NCBI RefSeq assembly: GCF_030373245.1
Contig: NZ_JAUCZF010000006.1
Location: 186,001 to 250,000 of the forward strand
Reading direction: 5' to 3'
Length of the DNA stretch: 64,000 bases
Source: Hydrogenophaga sp.
GTDB lineage: Bacteria; Pseudomonadota; Gammaproteobacteria; Burkholderiales; Burkholderiaceae_C
The notes under the pieces were generated by a model. That model was given only the letters and a program-made list of their open reading frames with translations, was not told where the DNA came from and ran no database searches. The position numbers and the translations under genes were made by a program. Shown here in pieces: positions 39,758-50,058 of the stretch (positions within the stretch are counted from its first letter, which is position 1; every line of letters starts with the position of its first letter).

Positions 39758-41047
39758 ATGGACCACAACGACCCCTACCAGCTGGCCCGCCGCACGATCG
39801 CCCTGGTGCTGGCCGGCGGACGCGGATCGCGCCTGCATGCGCTGACCGACCGGCGCGCCAAACCCGCGGTCTATTTCGGTGGCAAGTTCCGCATCATCGA
39901 CTTTGCGCTCTCCAACTGCCTGAACTCCGGGGTGCGCCGCATCTCGGTGCTCACGCAGTACAAGTCGCACAGCCTGCTGCGCCACCTTCAGCGCGGCTGG
40001 TCGTTCCTGCGCAGCGAGTTCAGCGAATACATCGACCTGCTGCCCGCCCAGCAGCAGATCGACGAGCACTCCTGGTACCAGGGCACGGCCGATGCCGTGT
40101 TCCAGAACATCACCATCCTGAGCGCTCAGAAACCCGACTACGTGCTGGTGCTGGCGGGCGACCACATCTACAAGATGAACTACGCCAACCTGATCGCCGA
40201 CCACGTGGCGCAAGGCGCGCGCTGCACTGTGGCCTGTATCGAAGTACCCCTGACCGAGGCCCAGGGCTTTGGTGTGATGACCGTTAACGAACAGCGCCGC
40301 ATCGTGCGCTTCGAAGAGAAGCCGCGCCATCCGCAACCCATGCCGGGCAGCACCGACCATGCACTGGCCAGCATGGGGGTGTACGTGTTCGACGCAGACC
40401 ACCTCTTTGAATTGCTCAAGACCGACTCCCAACTGAGCGGCTCCAGCCGAGACTTCGGCAAAGACATCATCCCGGCACTCGTGGCACGCGGCGAAGCGGT
40501 CGCCCATCCCTTTGGCCTGTCGTGTGTGAAGAGCGCGCCGGACGCACCCGACTACTGGCGCGACGTTGGAACCATCGACGCCTACTGGGCCGCGAACATG
40601 GACCTGACCCAGCCACTGCCTGAGCTCGACATGTACGACCGCAACTGGCCGATCTGGACCTTCCAGGAACAGCTGCCACCGGCGAAATTCGTGTTCGACG
40701 ACGACGATCGGCGCGGCATGGGCGTGGACTCGCTGGTCTCGGGCGGCTGCATCATCTCGGGCGCCTACCTGCGCCGCTCGGTGCTGTTCTCGCGCGTGCG
40801 CCTGCACTCCTACAGCCGGGTGGAGGAATCGGTCATCCTGCCCGATGTGCAGGTGGGTCGGCATGTGCGCCTGCGCAAAGCGGTCATCGATACCGGTTGC
40901 GTCATACCACCGGGCATGGAAATCGGGTTTGATGCAGACGCCGACGCCCGCCATTTCTTTCGCACCGAACAAGGCGTGGTGCTGGTCACCCGCGACATGC
41001 TGGCCCGCGTGGCAGCCGCCACGCAGCCCCAGGGAGAGCCTGGGTGA
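39758..41047 (+). CDS. glgC: Glucose-1-phosphate adenylyltransferase GlgC
   Basis: A 429-residue ADP-glucose pyrophosphorylase, the committed step of glycogen synthesis. The nucleotide site is [20 protein letters not shown], followed by [14 protein letters not shown] and the substrate region [12 protein letters not shown]. The C-terminal left-handed beta-helix ([21 protein letters not shown]) supports allosteric control, as in family members. It begins 38 bp after malQ, the largest gap in the first five genes, and overlaps glgA by 4 nt. Confidence 0.97.
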   Translation: MDHNDPYQLARRTIALVLAGGRGSRLHALTDRRAKPAVYFGGKFRIIDFALSNCLNSGVRRISVLTQYKSHSLLRHLQRGWSFLRSEFSEYIDLLPAQQQIDEHSWYQGTADAVFQNITILSAQKPDYVLVLAGDHIYKMNYANLIADHVAQGARCTVACIEVPLTEAQGFGVMTVNEQRRIVRFEEKPRHPQPMPGSTDHALASMGVYVFDADHLFELLKTDSQLSGSSRDFGKDIIPALVARGEAVAHPFGLSCVKSAPDAPDYWRDVGTIDAYWAANMDLTQPLPELDMYDRNWPIWTFQEQLPPAKFVFDDDDRRGMGVDSLVSGGCIISGAYLRRSVLFSRVRLHSYSRVEESVILPDVQVGRHVRLRKAVIDTGCVIPPGMEIGFDADADARHFFRTEQGVVLVTRDMLARVAAATQPQGEPG

Positions 41048-42528
41048 AAGTGCTGTTCGCCTGCACCGAGCTGTATCCCTTGCTGAAAACTGGCGGCCTG
41101 GCCGATGTGGCCACCGCCTTGCCTACGGCCCTGCACACGGAGGGGCACGATGTGCGCCGCTTGTTGCCCGCCTTCGCCGCGCTGCAGGCGGGCGTTGAAA
41201 TCGATGGGCCGGCGCTGACCCTGACCGGCCCGGGTGGGCCTGCCTTGCTGGGTAAACTGCAGCCCGCGCCCCGACTCCTGCTCGGTCGCCTGATCGCCAC
41301 CAACGAACAGCTCTACCTGCTCGACGCGCCCGCCCTGTTTCATCGCCCGGGTGGACCCTACCTCGACCCGGACGGCCGCGAGTGGGCAGACAACGCCGAG
41401 CGCTTTGCCCTGCTGAGCTGGGCCGCTGCCTGGCTGGCGGCGGGTGGCGACCCGGCATGGCAGCCCGATGTGTTGCACGCCCACGACTGGCACACCGGAC
41501 TGGCACCGCTGTACCTGGCGCTGTCGGGCGACCAGCCGCGCCCGCCCACCGTGTTCACCGTGCACAACCTGGCCTATCAGGGCCTGTTCCCCCTGCAGAC
41601 TGCGCAGCGTCTGGGCCTGCCGCCGTCGGTGCTGCAGATCACGGGCGCGGAGTTTCACGGTCAGCTTTCCTTCATGAAAGCCGGTCTGCAATACGCACAG
41701 GCCATCACCACCGTGAGCCCACGCTACGCCGTGGAAATCACCACGCCCGAGCAGGGTTGCGGACTGGACGGTGTGTTGCGCGAACGCCAGGGTCAGCTGC
41801 ACGGCATTCTCAACGGCGTTGACTACGCAGTCTGGAACCCGGCGACCGATCCGCGCATCGAGCACCGCTACGACGCCAGCCACTTGGAGGGCAAGGCGCG
41901 CAACAAATCCGCGCTGCAACAGCAGTTCGGCTTGAGGGCACGGTCCGATGCCCTAGTGTTCGGCGTGGTGAGCCGCCTGAGCGAGCAAAAAGGCCTGCAC
42001 CTGCTGCCCGAGGTGCTTGACGAGCTGGTGCAGCGTGGCGGCCAGTTGGTGGTGCAAGGCACTGGTGACCCGAGCCTGGTCGAGGCGCTGCAGCAGGCCG
42101 CTGATCGACACCCGGGCCAGGTGGGCTTGCACTTTGTTTACGATGAGCCCACGGCCCACCGCATCATCGCCGGGTCGGACGTGTTGCTGGTGCCCTCGCG
42201 CTACGAGCCTTGCGGCCTGACCCAGCTCTACGCCATGGGCTACGGCACATTGCCCCTGGTCCATGCGGTGGGAGGCCTGGCCGACACCGTCACCGACGCC
42301 AGCCTGGAGTACCTGGACGATGGCAGTGCCAGTGGATTTGTTTTTCACGGCTTCAACAGCGCAGCGATGGCGCAAGCGGTGCGCCGCGCCTTTGCCCTGC
42401 AACGGCGCCCCGCTGACTGGACCGCCGTTCAGCGCAACGCCATGGCCTTGCGCTTCGACTGGCAGCACGCAGCCCAAGCCTACGCGACCCTCTTCACGAC
42501 GCTGATGCCGCCCGCACCAGCTACCTGA
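41044..42528 (+). CDS. glgA: Glycogen synthase GlgA
   Basis: A 494-residue GT5 glycosyltransferase. The ADP-glucose-binding loop K-x-GGL is in [16 protein letters not shown], the glucan-binding histidine in [11 protein letters not shown], and the C-terminal donor-site motif in [21 protein letters not shown]. It elongates alpha-1,4 chains from ADP-glucose made by GlgC. The start is GTG at 41044, within the glgC stop overlap. Confidence 0.97.
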   Translation: MKVLFACTELYPLLKTGGLADVATALPTALHTEGHDVRRLLPAFAALQAGVEIDGPALTLTGPGGPALLGKLQPAPRLLLGRLIATNEQLYLLDAPALFHRPGGPYLDPDGREWADNAERFALLSWAAAWLAAGGDPAWQPDVLHAHDWHTGLAPLYLALSGDQPRPPTVFTVHNLAYQGLFPLQTAQRLGLPPSVLQITGAEFHGQLSFMKAGLQYAQAITTVSPRYAVEITTPEQGCGLDGVLRERQGQLHGILNGVDYAVWNPATDPRIEHRYDASHLEGKARNKSALQQQFGLRARSDALVFGVVSRLSEQKGLHLLPEVLDELVQRGGQLVVQGTGDPSLVEALQQAADRHPGQVGLHFVYDEPTAHRIIAGSDVLLVPSRYEPCGLTQLYAMGYGTLPLVHAVGGLADTVTDASLEYLDDGSASGFVFHGFNSAAMAQAVRRAFALQRRPADWTAVQRNAMALRFDWQHAAQAYATLFTTLMPPAPAT

Positions 42529-42561
42529 CCCACTTTCAAAAGACCACGTCACCGCACGCCC

Positions 42562-45018
42562 ATGAACCACGCCGCCGAACCGGATTTCGAATTCGACCAC
42601 CCGACCAACACCGTGGTCGCGCTGCGCCGCTCCATCGCCAACCGGCTGGTGTACATGGTGGGCAAAGACGTTCAGTCGGCCACGCAGCGCGACTGGCTGT
42701 TTGCCATTTTTCACGCGGCCCGCGATCGCGTCATGGATCGCTGGCGAGAGACCCGGCGCGCCACACACGCTCAGGACTTGAAGCGCGTGTATTACCTGTC
42801 GATGGAGTTCCTGCCAGGCCGCATGCTCGGCAACGCCCTGATGGCCGTCGGCATCTACGACGAAACGCGTGCAGCCTGTGCGCAACTGGGCGCCGATTTC
42901 GATCAGCTGCTCGACCTGGAGGCCGACCCTGGCCTGGGCAACGGTGGCCTGGGTCGCCTGGCAGCGTGCTTCCTGGATTCCATGGCCACGCTTGGCCTGC
43001 CCAACATGGGCTACGGCATCCGCTTTGACTACGGCATGTTCAGCCAGCGCATCCTCAAGGGCCAGCAGGTCGAAGAGCCCGATGGCTGGCTGGAGGCGGG
43101 CAATCCATGGGAAATCATGCGCCCCGAGTTCAGCTACAGCGTGTGTTTCGGCGGCCGCCTCGACCCCGACAACGGCGGTGTGCACTGGATCGAGGCCGAG
43201 GAGGTGATCGCGGTTGCCTACGACTATGCAGTCCCCGGCTACGAACTGGGCTCGGTCTCCACCCTGCGACTGTGGTCGGCGCGCGCCAGCCACGCCATCA
43301 ACCTCGACGCCTTCAACAAGGGGGACTACATCCGGGCAATGGAGGCCAAGAACGCCTCGGAAAACGTCTCTCGCGTGCTCTACCCGGATGACAGCACCGA
43401 GCACGGTCGCGAGCTGCGTCTGCGCCAGGAGTATTTCTTCGTCAGCGCCTCGCTGCAAGACCTGCTGCGCCGTTTCCTGCGCGACCACGGCAGCCTAGAC
43501 CAGCTACCGGACAAGGTGGCGATCCACATCAACGACACCCACCCTGCCCTCGCCGTGCCCGAACTCATGCGGCTGCTGATCGACGTACACCGTCTGACCT
43601 GGGACAAGGCCTGGTCGCTGTGCACGCGCATCTTCAGCTACACCAACCACACGCTGATGCAGGAGGCACTGGAGACCTGGTCGGTCGACCTGTTCGGACG
43701 CGTGCTGCCGCGCCACCTGCGCATCATCTTCGATCTCAACGCCCATTTCCTCGCCGAGCTGCATGCCCGTTTCCCCAACGACAACGACCTGCTGCGCCGC
43801 ATCTCGCTGATCGATGAAAACGGCCCGCGCCGCATCCGGATGGCCTACCTCAGTGTGCTGGCCTCGCACCGGGTCAATGGTGTCTCGGCGCTGCACAGCC
43901 GCCTCATGGTCTCGACCATCTTTGCCGACTTCGCGCAAGTGTTCCCGGAGCGTTTTTGCAACAAGACCAACGGCATCACCCCGCGCCGCTGGCTGGCCCA
44001 GGCCAATCCGCCGCTGTCCGAGCTGATCGACGCGCGCATCGGCACCACCTGGCGGCGCAACCTGGACGAGCTCGGCGCGCTGCGAGATCTGGCGACCGAA
44101 CCCGAGTTCAACAATGCTTTCCAGCTGGCCAAGGCGCAGAACAAACGCCGGCTGGCCGAGCGCATTGCGCGCGAGACCGGCGTCGTCCTCAACCCCGAGA
44201 GTCTGTTCGACGTGCAAGTCAAGCGCATGCACGAGTACAAGCGCCAGCTGCTCAACCTGCTGCACGTCATCACCCGCTACCACCAGATCCTGGCCAATCC
44301 TCACGCCAACTGGATGCCGCGCTCAGTCATCTTCGCGGGCAAGGCCGCTTCGGCCTACTACATGGCCAAGCAGGTGATCCGCCTCATCAACGACGTGGCC
44401 CATGTCGTCAACGCCGACCCCAGGATCGGCGAAAAGCTCAAGGTGGTGTTTGTGCCCAACTACCGGGTTTCGCTGGCCGAGATCATCATCCCCGCTGCCG
44501 ACCTGTCGCAGCAGATTTCCACTGCCGGGACCGAGGCCTCGGGCACCGGCAACATGAAGTTCGCGCTCAACGGTGCGCTGACCATCGGCACCTGGGACGG
44601 CGCCAACATTGAGATCGCCGAACAGGTCGGGTTGGACAACATGTTCGTCTTTGGTCTGCGCACCGAGGAGGTGGCGGCCGTGCGCGCGGCGGGATATCGG
44701 CCACGACAGCACTACGAATCCAACTACGATCTGAAGCTGGCCATTGACCGCATCGCCGACGGCGCGTTCTCACCCGCCGAACCTCACCGCTACCACGATC
44801 TGGTGAACGCTCTGCTCGATTCAGACCACTACCTGCTGCTGGCCGACTATGCCGACTACGTCGCTGCCCAGGACAAGGTTGATGCGCTCTACCGGCGACC
44901 CATCGAATGGGCCCGCCAGGCCATCCTCAACGTCGCGGGCATGGGGGTGTTTTCATCCGACCGAACCATTCGAGAATACGCGGAAGACATCTGGAATGTG
45001 AAGCCCATCAACTCCTGA
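42562..45018 (+). CDS. glgP: Glycogen phosphorylase GlgP
   Basis: An 818-residue GT35 enzyme that releases glucose-1-phosphate from chain ends. The PLP lysine is K666 in EASGTGNMKFALNGALTIGT. Other landmarks are LGNGGLGRLAACFLDSMATL, AIHINDTHPALAVPELMR and KRMHEYKRQLLNLLHV. It starts 33 bp after glgA and ends the operon; tyrS converges on it with a 22-bp gap, in which no clear terminator is seen. Confidence 0.97.
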   Translation: MNHAAEPDFEFDHPTNTVVALRRSIANRLVYMVGKDVQSATQRDWLFAIFHAARDRVMDRWRETRRATHAQDLKRVYYLSMEFLPGRMLGNALMAVGIYDETRAACAQLGADFDQLLDLEADPGLGNGGLGRLAACFLDSMATLGLPNMGYGIRFDYGMFSQRILKGQQVEEPDGWLEAGNPWEIMRPEFSYSVCFGGRLDPDNGGVHWIEAEEVIAVAYDYAVPGYELGSVSTLRLWSARASHAINLDAFNKGDYIRAMEAKNASENVSRVLYPDDSTEHGRELRLRQEYFFVSASLQDLLRRFLRDHGSLDQLPDKVAIHINDTHPALAVPELMRLLIDVHRLTWDKAWSLCTRIFSYTNHTLMQEALETWSVDLFGRVLPRHLRIIFDLNAHFLAELHARFPNDNDLLRRISLIDENGPRRIRMAYLSVLASHRVNGVSALHSRLMVSTIFADFAQVFPERFCNKTNGITPRRWLAQANPPLSELIDARIGTTWRRNLDELGALRDLATEPEFNNAFQLAKAQNKRRLAERIARETGVVLNPESLFDVQVKRMHEYKRQLLNLLHVITRYHQILANPHANWMPRSVIFAGKAASAYYMAKQVIRLINDVAHVVNADPRIGEKLKVVFVPNYRVSLAEIIIPAADLSQQISTAGTEASGTGNMKFALNGALTIGTWDGANIEIAEQVGLDNMFVFGLRTEEVAAVRAAGYRPRQHYESNYDLKLAIDRIADGAFSPAEPHRYHDLVNALLDSDHYLLLADYADYVAAQDKVDALYRRPIEWARQAILNVAGMGVFSSDRTIREYAEDIWNVKPINS

Positions 45019-45040
45019 AGCGGCCGGATGCTGGCGCGCG

Positions 45041-46303
45041 TCAAGACAGCATGACCCGCGCGAACTTTCGCTTGCCCACCTGCAACACCCGCGTACCGGC
45101 ATCGAGCCTCAGGCCCTTGTCGCTGATGACGGTGCCGTCGATACGCACACCGCCCCCGTCGATCAGGCGGTTGGCTTCGCTGGTCGAGGGCGCAAGACCC
45201 GCCGCCTTGAGCAATGCGCCAATGCCCATGGGCGCGCCGGAGAGACTGAGCTCGGCAATCTCGTCGGGTATGCCGCCCTTGCTGCGGTTGATGAAGTCCT
45301 GCTCGGCCGCATCGGCGGCGGCCGCACTGTGGAAGCGGGTGGTGATTTCCTTGGCCAGGGCCACCTTGGCTTCTTTGGGATTGCGGCCACTGGCTACCTC
45401 CTGCCGCAAGCGATCGATCATCGCCATCGGCTGAAACGACAGCAAGGTGTACCAGCGCCACATCAGCGTGTCTGAGATCGACAGCACTTTGGCGAACATG
45501 GTGTTGGCTGGCTCGCTGATGCCGATGTAGTTGTTCTTGCTCTTGGACATTTTTTCCACGCCGTCCAGGCCTTCGAGCAAGGGCATGGTCAGGATGCACT
45601 GAGGCTCCTGCCCGTATTCGGCCTGCAGGTGACGGCCCATGAGCAGATTGAACTTTTGATCGGTGCCGCCGAGCTCGAGATCGGCCTTCAGCGCCACCGA
45701 GTCGTAGCCCTGCATCAGCGGATAGAGGAATTCGTGCACGCTGATCGGGGTGTTCGAGTCGAACCTGCGACGGAAGTCGTCGCGCTCCATCATGCGGGCA
45801 ACGGTGTAGCGCGCCGCCAGCTGAATCATCCCGCGCGCACCGAGCGGATCACTCCATTCACTGTTGTAGCGGACCTCGGCGCGATCAATATCCACTACCT
45901 GGCGAAGTTGCTCAAAGTAAGTTTGGGCATTGGCCTCGATCTGCTCGCGCGTGAGTGGCGGGCGCGTGCTGTTGCGGCCCGAGGGGTCGCCGATCGTGGT
46001 GGTGAAGTCGCCGATCAGCGGGATCACCGTGTGCCCAAGGTCCTGCAACTGGCGCATCTTGTTCAGCACAACGGTGTGGCCCAAGTGCAAATCAGGCGCG
46101 GTCGGATCCATGCCGAACTTGATGCGCAGGGGAACACCACTGCGCTCGGCGCGCGCCAGCTTGCTGGCCCAGTCGTCGTGCGGCAGCAACTCTTCACAGC
46201 CCCGCAGGGTGACAGCCATCGCCTCGCGCACGCCGTCCGTCCAGTCCTCTTGGCCTGGTCCCTTGTGCTGAGAACTTTTGGCGTCTACTTGGGCCAGACT
46301 CAT
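45041..46303 (-). CDS. tyrS: Tyrosyl-tRNA synthetase
   Basis: A 420-residue class I synthetase. The HIGH-type motif is DLHLGHTVVLNKM, the KMSKS motif is VEKMSKSKNNYIG, and GIPDEIAELSL precedes the C-terminal S4-like RNA-binding domain (STSEANRLIDGGGVRIDG). This is the long-KMSKS, TyrRZ-like bacterial type. The ATG at 46303 is the first start that fits family length; upstream in-frame sequence is not conserved-looking. Confidence 0.96.
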   Translation of the reverse strand: MSLAQVDAKSSQHKGPGQEDWTDGVREAMAVTLRGCEELLPHDDWASKLARAERSGVPLRIKFGMDPTAPDLHLGHTVVLNKMRQLQDLGHTVIPLIGDFTTTIGDPSGRNSTRPPLTREQIEANAQTYFEQLRQVVDIDRAEVRYNSEWSDPLGARGMIQLAARYTVARMMERDDFRRRFDSNTPISVHEFLYPLMQGYDSVALKADLELGGTDQKFNLLMGRHLQAEYGQEPQCILTMPLLEGLDGVEKMSKSKNNYIGISEPANTMFAKVLSISDTLMWRWYTLLSFQPMAMIDRLRQEVASGRNPKEAKVALAKEITTRFHSAAAADAAEQDFINRSKGGIPDEIAELSLSGAPMGIGALLKAAGLAPSTSEANRLIDGGGVRIDGTVISDKGLRLDAGTRVLQVGKRKFARVMLS

Positions 46304-46515
46304 ACGTGTAAATCCAGATGCGGCAAGCCCTAGGCCCGATAGAATGGTAGGCTGTAACCGTGATTTTTGTGGGTGAGGCCGCATTTTAGTGCGCTCCCCG
46401 TTGCCAACTGGCAACAAGGCACGTTGTTCGCTGAATGCCGCGGCCCTGGTTCGCCGCTTCAACCCTTTGACCCCCCACAGCGTGGCGCTGGCCACCTGCA
46501 GCCCGGACTCCGATT

Positions 46516-47865
46516 TTGACGCAAGCCCTGTTCAGCCAACTGGGAACCATCGCGCAGGCCACCGGCCGTAGCCTCAGCCGTCATCCCCGCCGAATCATGG
46601 CTGGTGTGGGCGCGCTGTTGCTCGGCACCGGTGTGACCGCCTTTGGCATAGCCCCTCTCGCACCCGACGCGTCCCGCCTGCCCGTGAGTCAGGTCGTGGA
46701 AACGCTGAGCATCGCCACTTTTCCGTCGGACGCGCTGACGGCGCAAGTGCCTCTCACGCTGTACCGCAGCGACACCGTGCGCCGCGACGACACGGCTCAG
46801 TCACTGCTCAAGCGCCTGGGTGTGGACGATCGAGAAGCTGAAACATTCTTGCGCAAGAACACAACGGCCCAGCAGTTGCTGGCCGGCCGCGCCAGCAAGC
46901 TGGTGCATGTGGAAGCCAACGATCGCGGTGAGTTGCTGCGCCTCACCGCTCGCTGGTTACCCAATGACGAACGCAGTTTCAACCGCCTGGTGGTGGAGCG
47001 CGCCCCACAGGGCCTGAGCGCCCGCATGGAATCGGGTGAACTCACCGCCTCCGCCCGTCTGGCCAGCGGCACCATCCGCAGCTCGCTGTTTGCCGCCACC
47101 GACGCCGTCAACCTGCCCGACAGCGTCGCGGTGCAGCTGGCCGAAATCTTCTCGTCTGACATCGACTTCCGACGCGATCTCCGCCAAGGTGACCGCTTCA
47201 GCGTGGTCTACGAAGCCCTGGAGGCCGACGGCGAACCACTGCGCGCTGGCCGGGTGCTGAGCGCCGAATTCGTCAACAACGGCCGTGAGCACCAGGCGGT
47301 CTGGTTCGGCGGGGATGGCCAGAAAGGTGCTTACTTCGGCTTTGATGGCCAGAGTTCGCGCAAAGCCTTTCTGAGCTCGCCACTGGAGTTTTCTCGCGTG
47401 AGCAGCGGCTACGGCATGCGCTTTCACCCCATCCTGGGTCGCCAGAAGGCACACCTGGGTGTGGACTATGCGGCCCCCACGGGCACGCCGGTGCGCACCA
47501 TCGCCGACGGCGTGGTGAGCTTCGCTGGATGGCAGCGTGGTTACGGCAACGTGATCGAAGTCAGCCACCGCGACAACAAGTCCACCCTCTTTGCCCACCT
47601 CAGCCGCATCGACGTGAAAAAAGGGCAGAGATTGGAACAGGGCGAGTTCATTGGCGCCGTGGGATCCACTGGCCTTTCCACCGGTCCGCACCTGCATTTT
47701 GAGTTCCGCGACAACGGCGTACACCAGGATCCGCTGGAGATCGCTCGCAAGAGCGAAAACATTCCGATCAACCCTGTGCTGCGCGGCGAGTTCGACGCTG
47801 TGGCGCAGGAGCAGCGATCGAAGCTGAGTGCCGCAGCCACGCTGCAGCAGGCCAGCGCGGAGTGA
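46516..47865 (+). CDS. M23 family peptidoglycan endopeptidase, membrane-anchored
   Basis: A 449-residue protein. An N-terminal hydrophobic segment (about residues 28-48) acts as anchor or uncleaved signal. A domain resembling OapA/LysM-like opacity segments follows (about residues 80-180). The LytM/M23 domain lies at about residues 290-400, with zinc ligands in RFHPILGRQKAHLGVDYAAP and HLHFEFRDNG. It should cleave peptidoglycan cross-links in the periplasm. The start is TTG at 46516; an ATG at 46597 just before the membrane segment is the alternative. A strong terminator follows. Confidence 0.9.
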   Translation: MTQALFSQLGTIAQATGRSLSRHPRRIMAGVGALLLGTGVTAFGIAPLAPDASRLPVSQVVETLSIATFPSDALTAQVPLTLYRSDTVRRDDTAQSLLKRLGVDDREAETFLRKNTTAQQLLAGRASKLVHVEANDRGELLRLTARWLPNDERSFNRLVVERAPQGLSARMESGELTASARLASGTIRSSLFAATDAVNLPDSVAVQLAEIFSSDIDFRRDLRQGDRFSVVYEALEADGEPLRAGRVLSAEFVNNGREHQAVWFGGDGQKGAYFGFDGQSSRKAFLSSPLEFSRVSSGYGMRFHPILGRQKAHLGVDYAAPTGTPVRTIADGVVSFAGWQRGYGNVIEVSHRDNKSTLFAHLSRIDVKKGQRLEQGEFIGAVGSTGLSTGPHLHFEFRDNGVHQDPLEIARKSENIPINPVLRGEFDAVAQEQRSKLSAAATLQQASAE

Positions 47866-47896
47866 CTACTGATCGAGCTGAATCAAGCCCACGCAC

Positions 47897-47927
47897 AAAA
47901 AAGGGAGCCGGTGGCTCCCTTTTTTTT
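47897..47927. terminator. Bidirectional intrinsic terminator between M23 peptidase and erpA
   Basis: Perfect 8-bp stem AGGGAGCC / GGCTCCCT with a 3-nt loop, flanked by an A tract on the left and a T tract on the right. The symmetry lets it end transcription of both converging genes. Confidence 0.9.
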
Positions 47928-47948
47928 GGTGATCCCTGAGTCCGTGAA

Positions 47949-48314
47949 TCAGGTGCTGAAGCTCGAACCGCAACCGCAAGTACTGGATGCATTGGGATTC
48001 TTGATCACGAACTGAGCACCTTCAAGATCTTCCTTGTAGTCGATCTCGGCACCCACCAGATACTGATAGCTCATCGCGTCGATCAACAGCGAAACACCGT
48101 TCTTGGCCATTTCGGTATCGTCTTCGTTCACGACTTCGTCAAAAGTGAAGCCGTACTGGAAACCCGAGCAGCCACCGCCTTGCACAAACACGCGCAGTTT
48201 CAGGTCCGGGTTGCCTTCTTCGGCAACCAGTTCGGCCACCTTGGCCGCAGCGCTGTCGGTGAAAATCAGCGGAGCAGGCATCTCGGTGGGGATGTTTTCG
48301 GCCACAGCGTTCAT
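47949..48314 (-). CDS. erpA: Iron-sulfur cluster insertion protein ErpA
   Basis: A 121-residue A-type carrier. The three cluster-binding cysteines are in [10 protein letters not shown] and STCGCGSSF. The N-terminal [30 protein letters not shown] and the [15 protein letters not shown] segment are typical of ErpA rather than IscA. It delivers Fe-S clusters to respiratory and isoprenoid enzymes. It has its own upstream gap with a plausible promoter. Confidence 0.94.
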   Translation of the reverse strand: MNAVAENIPTEMPAPLIFTDSAAAKVAELVAEEGNPDLKLRVFVQGGGCSGFQYGFTFDEVVNEDDTEMAKNGVSLLIDAMSYQYLVGAEIDYKEDLEGAQFVIKNPNASSTCGCGSSFST

Positions 48315-48371
48315 GGTAATCCTCGTCGTCAGATAGGGGGGCCACGGTCACAACACCGTGGCTTGCAGGGT

Positions 48372-48400
48372 TTTAAACCCACTGATTCATGCTAGCTCAA
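48372..48400 (-). promoter_or_regulatory. Candidate erpA promoter
   Basis: On the minus strand TTGAGC (48400-48395), a 17-bp spacer, then TTTAAA (48377-48372), placed 58 bp upstream of the erpA start codon in the gap after the bactofilin gene. Confidence 0.4.
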
Positions 48401-48417
48401 ATCCGGAGCGAATGCAT

Positions 48418-48816
48418 TCAGTGGTTGTTTGCCGCCAGTTTCAGTGTGGGTTTGTCTTCAAGGGCGCCGACCATCGGCTTGAGCTGACCGGAAATCGTGG
48501 CGCCCTGATGCATTTCCAGGGCTTTGTAAGACACATCACCCTCGATGCGGGCCTTGGGCTGAAGTTCGAGCAACTCGAAGGCGTGCACCGGCCCCTTGAC
48601 GTTGCCATTGATGATGACGTGATCGGCGTGAATTTGCCCAGACACAGTGGCCTCCAGACTGACGACCAGGATGCTGGGCTGTTCGTCGCTGGCGCGGATA
48701 TCGCCCACGACCTCGCCATCGACCTGCAGACCATCGTGAAAGATCACGTTGCCGTCGATTCGGGTGCCTTGTGCGATCAGGCTCTTGATGGGGGGCTGCT
48801 TTTTCTTGCCGAACAT
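48418..48816 (-). CDS. Bactofilin (polymer-forming cytoskeletal protein)
   Basis: A 132-residue bactofilin: a short basic N-terminal tail (MFGKKKQPPIKSL), then repeated beta-helix turns (IDGNVIFHDGLQVDGEVVGDIRA, VSGQIHADHVIINGNVKGPV, RIEGDVSYKALEMHQGATISG). Bactofilins polymerise without nucleotides and position cell-wall enzymes or stalk and chromosome factors. The ATG at 48816 has GGAGA just upstream. It lies 28 bp after a coiled-coil membrane protein gene and near an M23 peptidase gene, a pairing common for this family. Confidence 0.92.
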   Translation of the reverse strand: MFGKKKQPPIKSLIAQGTRIDGNVIFHDGLQVDGEVVGDIRASDEQPSILVVSLEATVSGQIHADHVIINGNVKGPVHAFELLELQPKARIEGDVSYKALEMHQGATISGQLKPMVGALEDKPTLKLAANNH

Positions 48817-48843
48817 GAGCGGTTCTCCAGACAACGAGGGGAC

Positions 48844-49551
48844 TTACAGCTTGACGGTTTGAACCGACTTCACCACACCGCCCTGCAGGATGCGGGCCGT
48901 GACGGTTTTTACCACGGTCAGGGGCGGCAATTCGATCATGCCTTCGCGCCGAAGGTAACTCTTGATGACAACCGGTTGCGATTTGGCGGCACCTGAGCTG
49001 GTCCAGGGCTTGCCCTGAAGCGTGCCGGCGAGCGAGATCTCCAGCGTGCCTTTGAACTCGGGTGCATTTTTCTTGGCCTGAATCATCAGCGCCTGCCAGC
49101 GCAGCTGGCCTTCGGACACGCGCTCCACTTGCAGGCCTCGGATGTCGAGTTCGGCGCTGCCCGTGCCGGGCATGAGGCGCTCGAAAAAGCCCAGGTCGCT
49201 GCGCAGCGCCTGGTTCTCCGCTTCCAGCTGCCGCATCTGCAGCAGCAGCTGCTCCTGCGCCACTTTCTCAGCCGTCAACAGGCTCTCGGATGTGTTGGAG
49301 ATCGACTGCGATTTGCCCAGCGCCTCGCGCAGCACCGTGACCTCACTGCGCAGACTGGCCAGCTCCTGCTTGGCGTTGCGATCCAGCCCGGCGATGTCCT
49401 TGCCAAATTCGAACGCCCACAAGGCCAGCGCCCCCGAAAAACCCAACACCACCGCACCCAGCAACCAGCGCAAGGGCCACGGTAGGGCGCTGCGCACCGA
49501 CATTCGCGGCGTGCTATGCGCCAGACGCCTTCGAAGCCAGCGAAATCGCAT
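48844..49551 (-). CDS. Membrane-anchored coiled-coil protein, DUF6776-like
   Basis: A 235-residue protein with one N-terminal membrane helix (WLLGAVVLGFSGALALWAFEF, about residues 29-49). A coiled coil follows (DRNAKQELASLRSEVTVLREALG to QLEAENQALRSDLGFF, about residues 57-125). The C-terminal beta-rich domain (WQALMIQAKKNAPEFKGTLEISLAGTL) would be periplasmic. The layout fits the DUF6776 family of proteobacteria; function unknown. Adjacency to the bactofilin suggests a role in anchoring or cell envelope organisation. Confidence 0.75.
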   Translation of the reverse strand: MRFRWLRRRLAHSTPRMSVRSALPWPLRWLLGAVVLGFSGALALWAFEFGKDIAGLDRNAKQELASLRSEVTVLREALGKSQSISNTSESLLTAEKVAQEQLLLQMRQLEAENQALRSDLGFFERLMPGTGSAELDIRGLQVERVSEGQLRWQALMIQAKKNAPEFKGTLEISLAGTLQGKPWTSSGAAKSQPVVIKSYLRREGMIELPPLTVVKTVTARILQGGVVKSVQTVKL

Positions 49552-49598
49552 TCATGAGCCTTTCAATTTGCAAGCCAACGTAACCACGGTCCAGAAAG

Positions 49599-49633
49599 CA
49601 AAAAACCGCCCCAAGCGGACTTGAGGGCGGCTT
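49599..49633 (-). terminator. Terminator after rplM-rpsI
   Basis: On the minus strand a stem CCGCC...GGCGG with further partial pairing, followed by TTTTTTGC, beginning about 20 bp after the rpsI stop codon. Confidence 0.75.
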
Positions 49634-49654
49634 TTGCAGCAGGCAAGCAGGCGG

Positions 49655-50047
49655 TTAGCGCTTGCTGAACTGCTTGGCGCGGCGTGCTGAACGCAGACCG
49701 ACCTTCTTGCGCTCGACCTCGCGCGCGTCGCGCGTCACGAAACCGGCTTGCGACAGCTCAGGCTTAAGTGTGGCGTCGTAGTCGATCAGGGCGCGGGTGA
49801 TGCCGTGGCGCACAGCGCCAGCCTGGCCGGACTCGCCACCACCGTGCACATTGACCATCACGTCGAAGGTATCGGCGTGGTTGGTCAGCAGCAGGGGCTG
49901 CTTGGCGATCATGATGGAGGTTTCGCGGCCGAAGTAGGCCTGGATGTCCTTGCCATTGACCACGATCTGGCCGGAGCCTTTTTTCAGAAACACCCTTGCG
50001 ACGCTGGATTTGCGACGGCCGGTGCCATTGTTCCATTCACCAATCAT
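49655..50047 (-). CDS. rpsI: 30S ribosomal protein uS9
   Basis: A 130-residue ribosomal protein starting [20 protein letters not shown] and ending in the conserved tRNA-contacting tail [36 protein letters not shown] is the family core. It follows rplM by 11 bp in the usual order. Confidence 0.98.
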   Translation of the reverse strand: MIGEWNNGTGRRKSSVARVFLKKGSGQIVVNGKDIQAYFGRETSIMIAKQPLLLTNHADTFDVMVNVHGGGESGQAGAVRHGITRALIDYDATLKPELSQAGFVTRDAREVERKKVGLRSARRAKQFSKR

Positions 50048-50058
50048 TGCTGGCTCCT

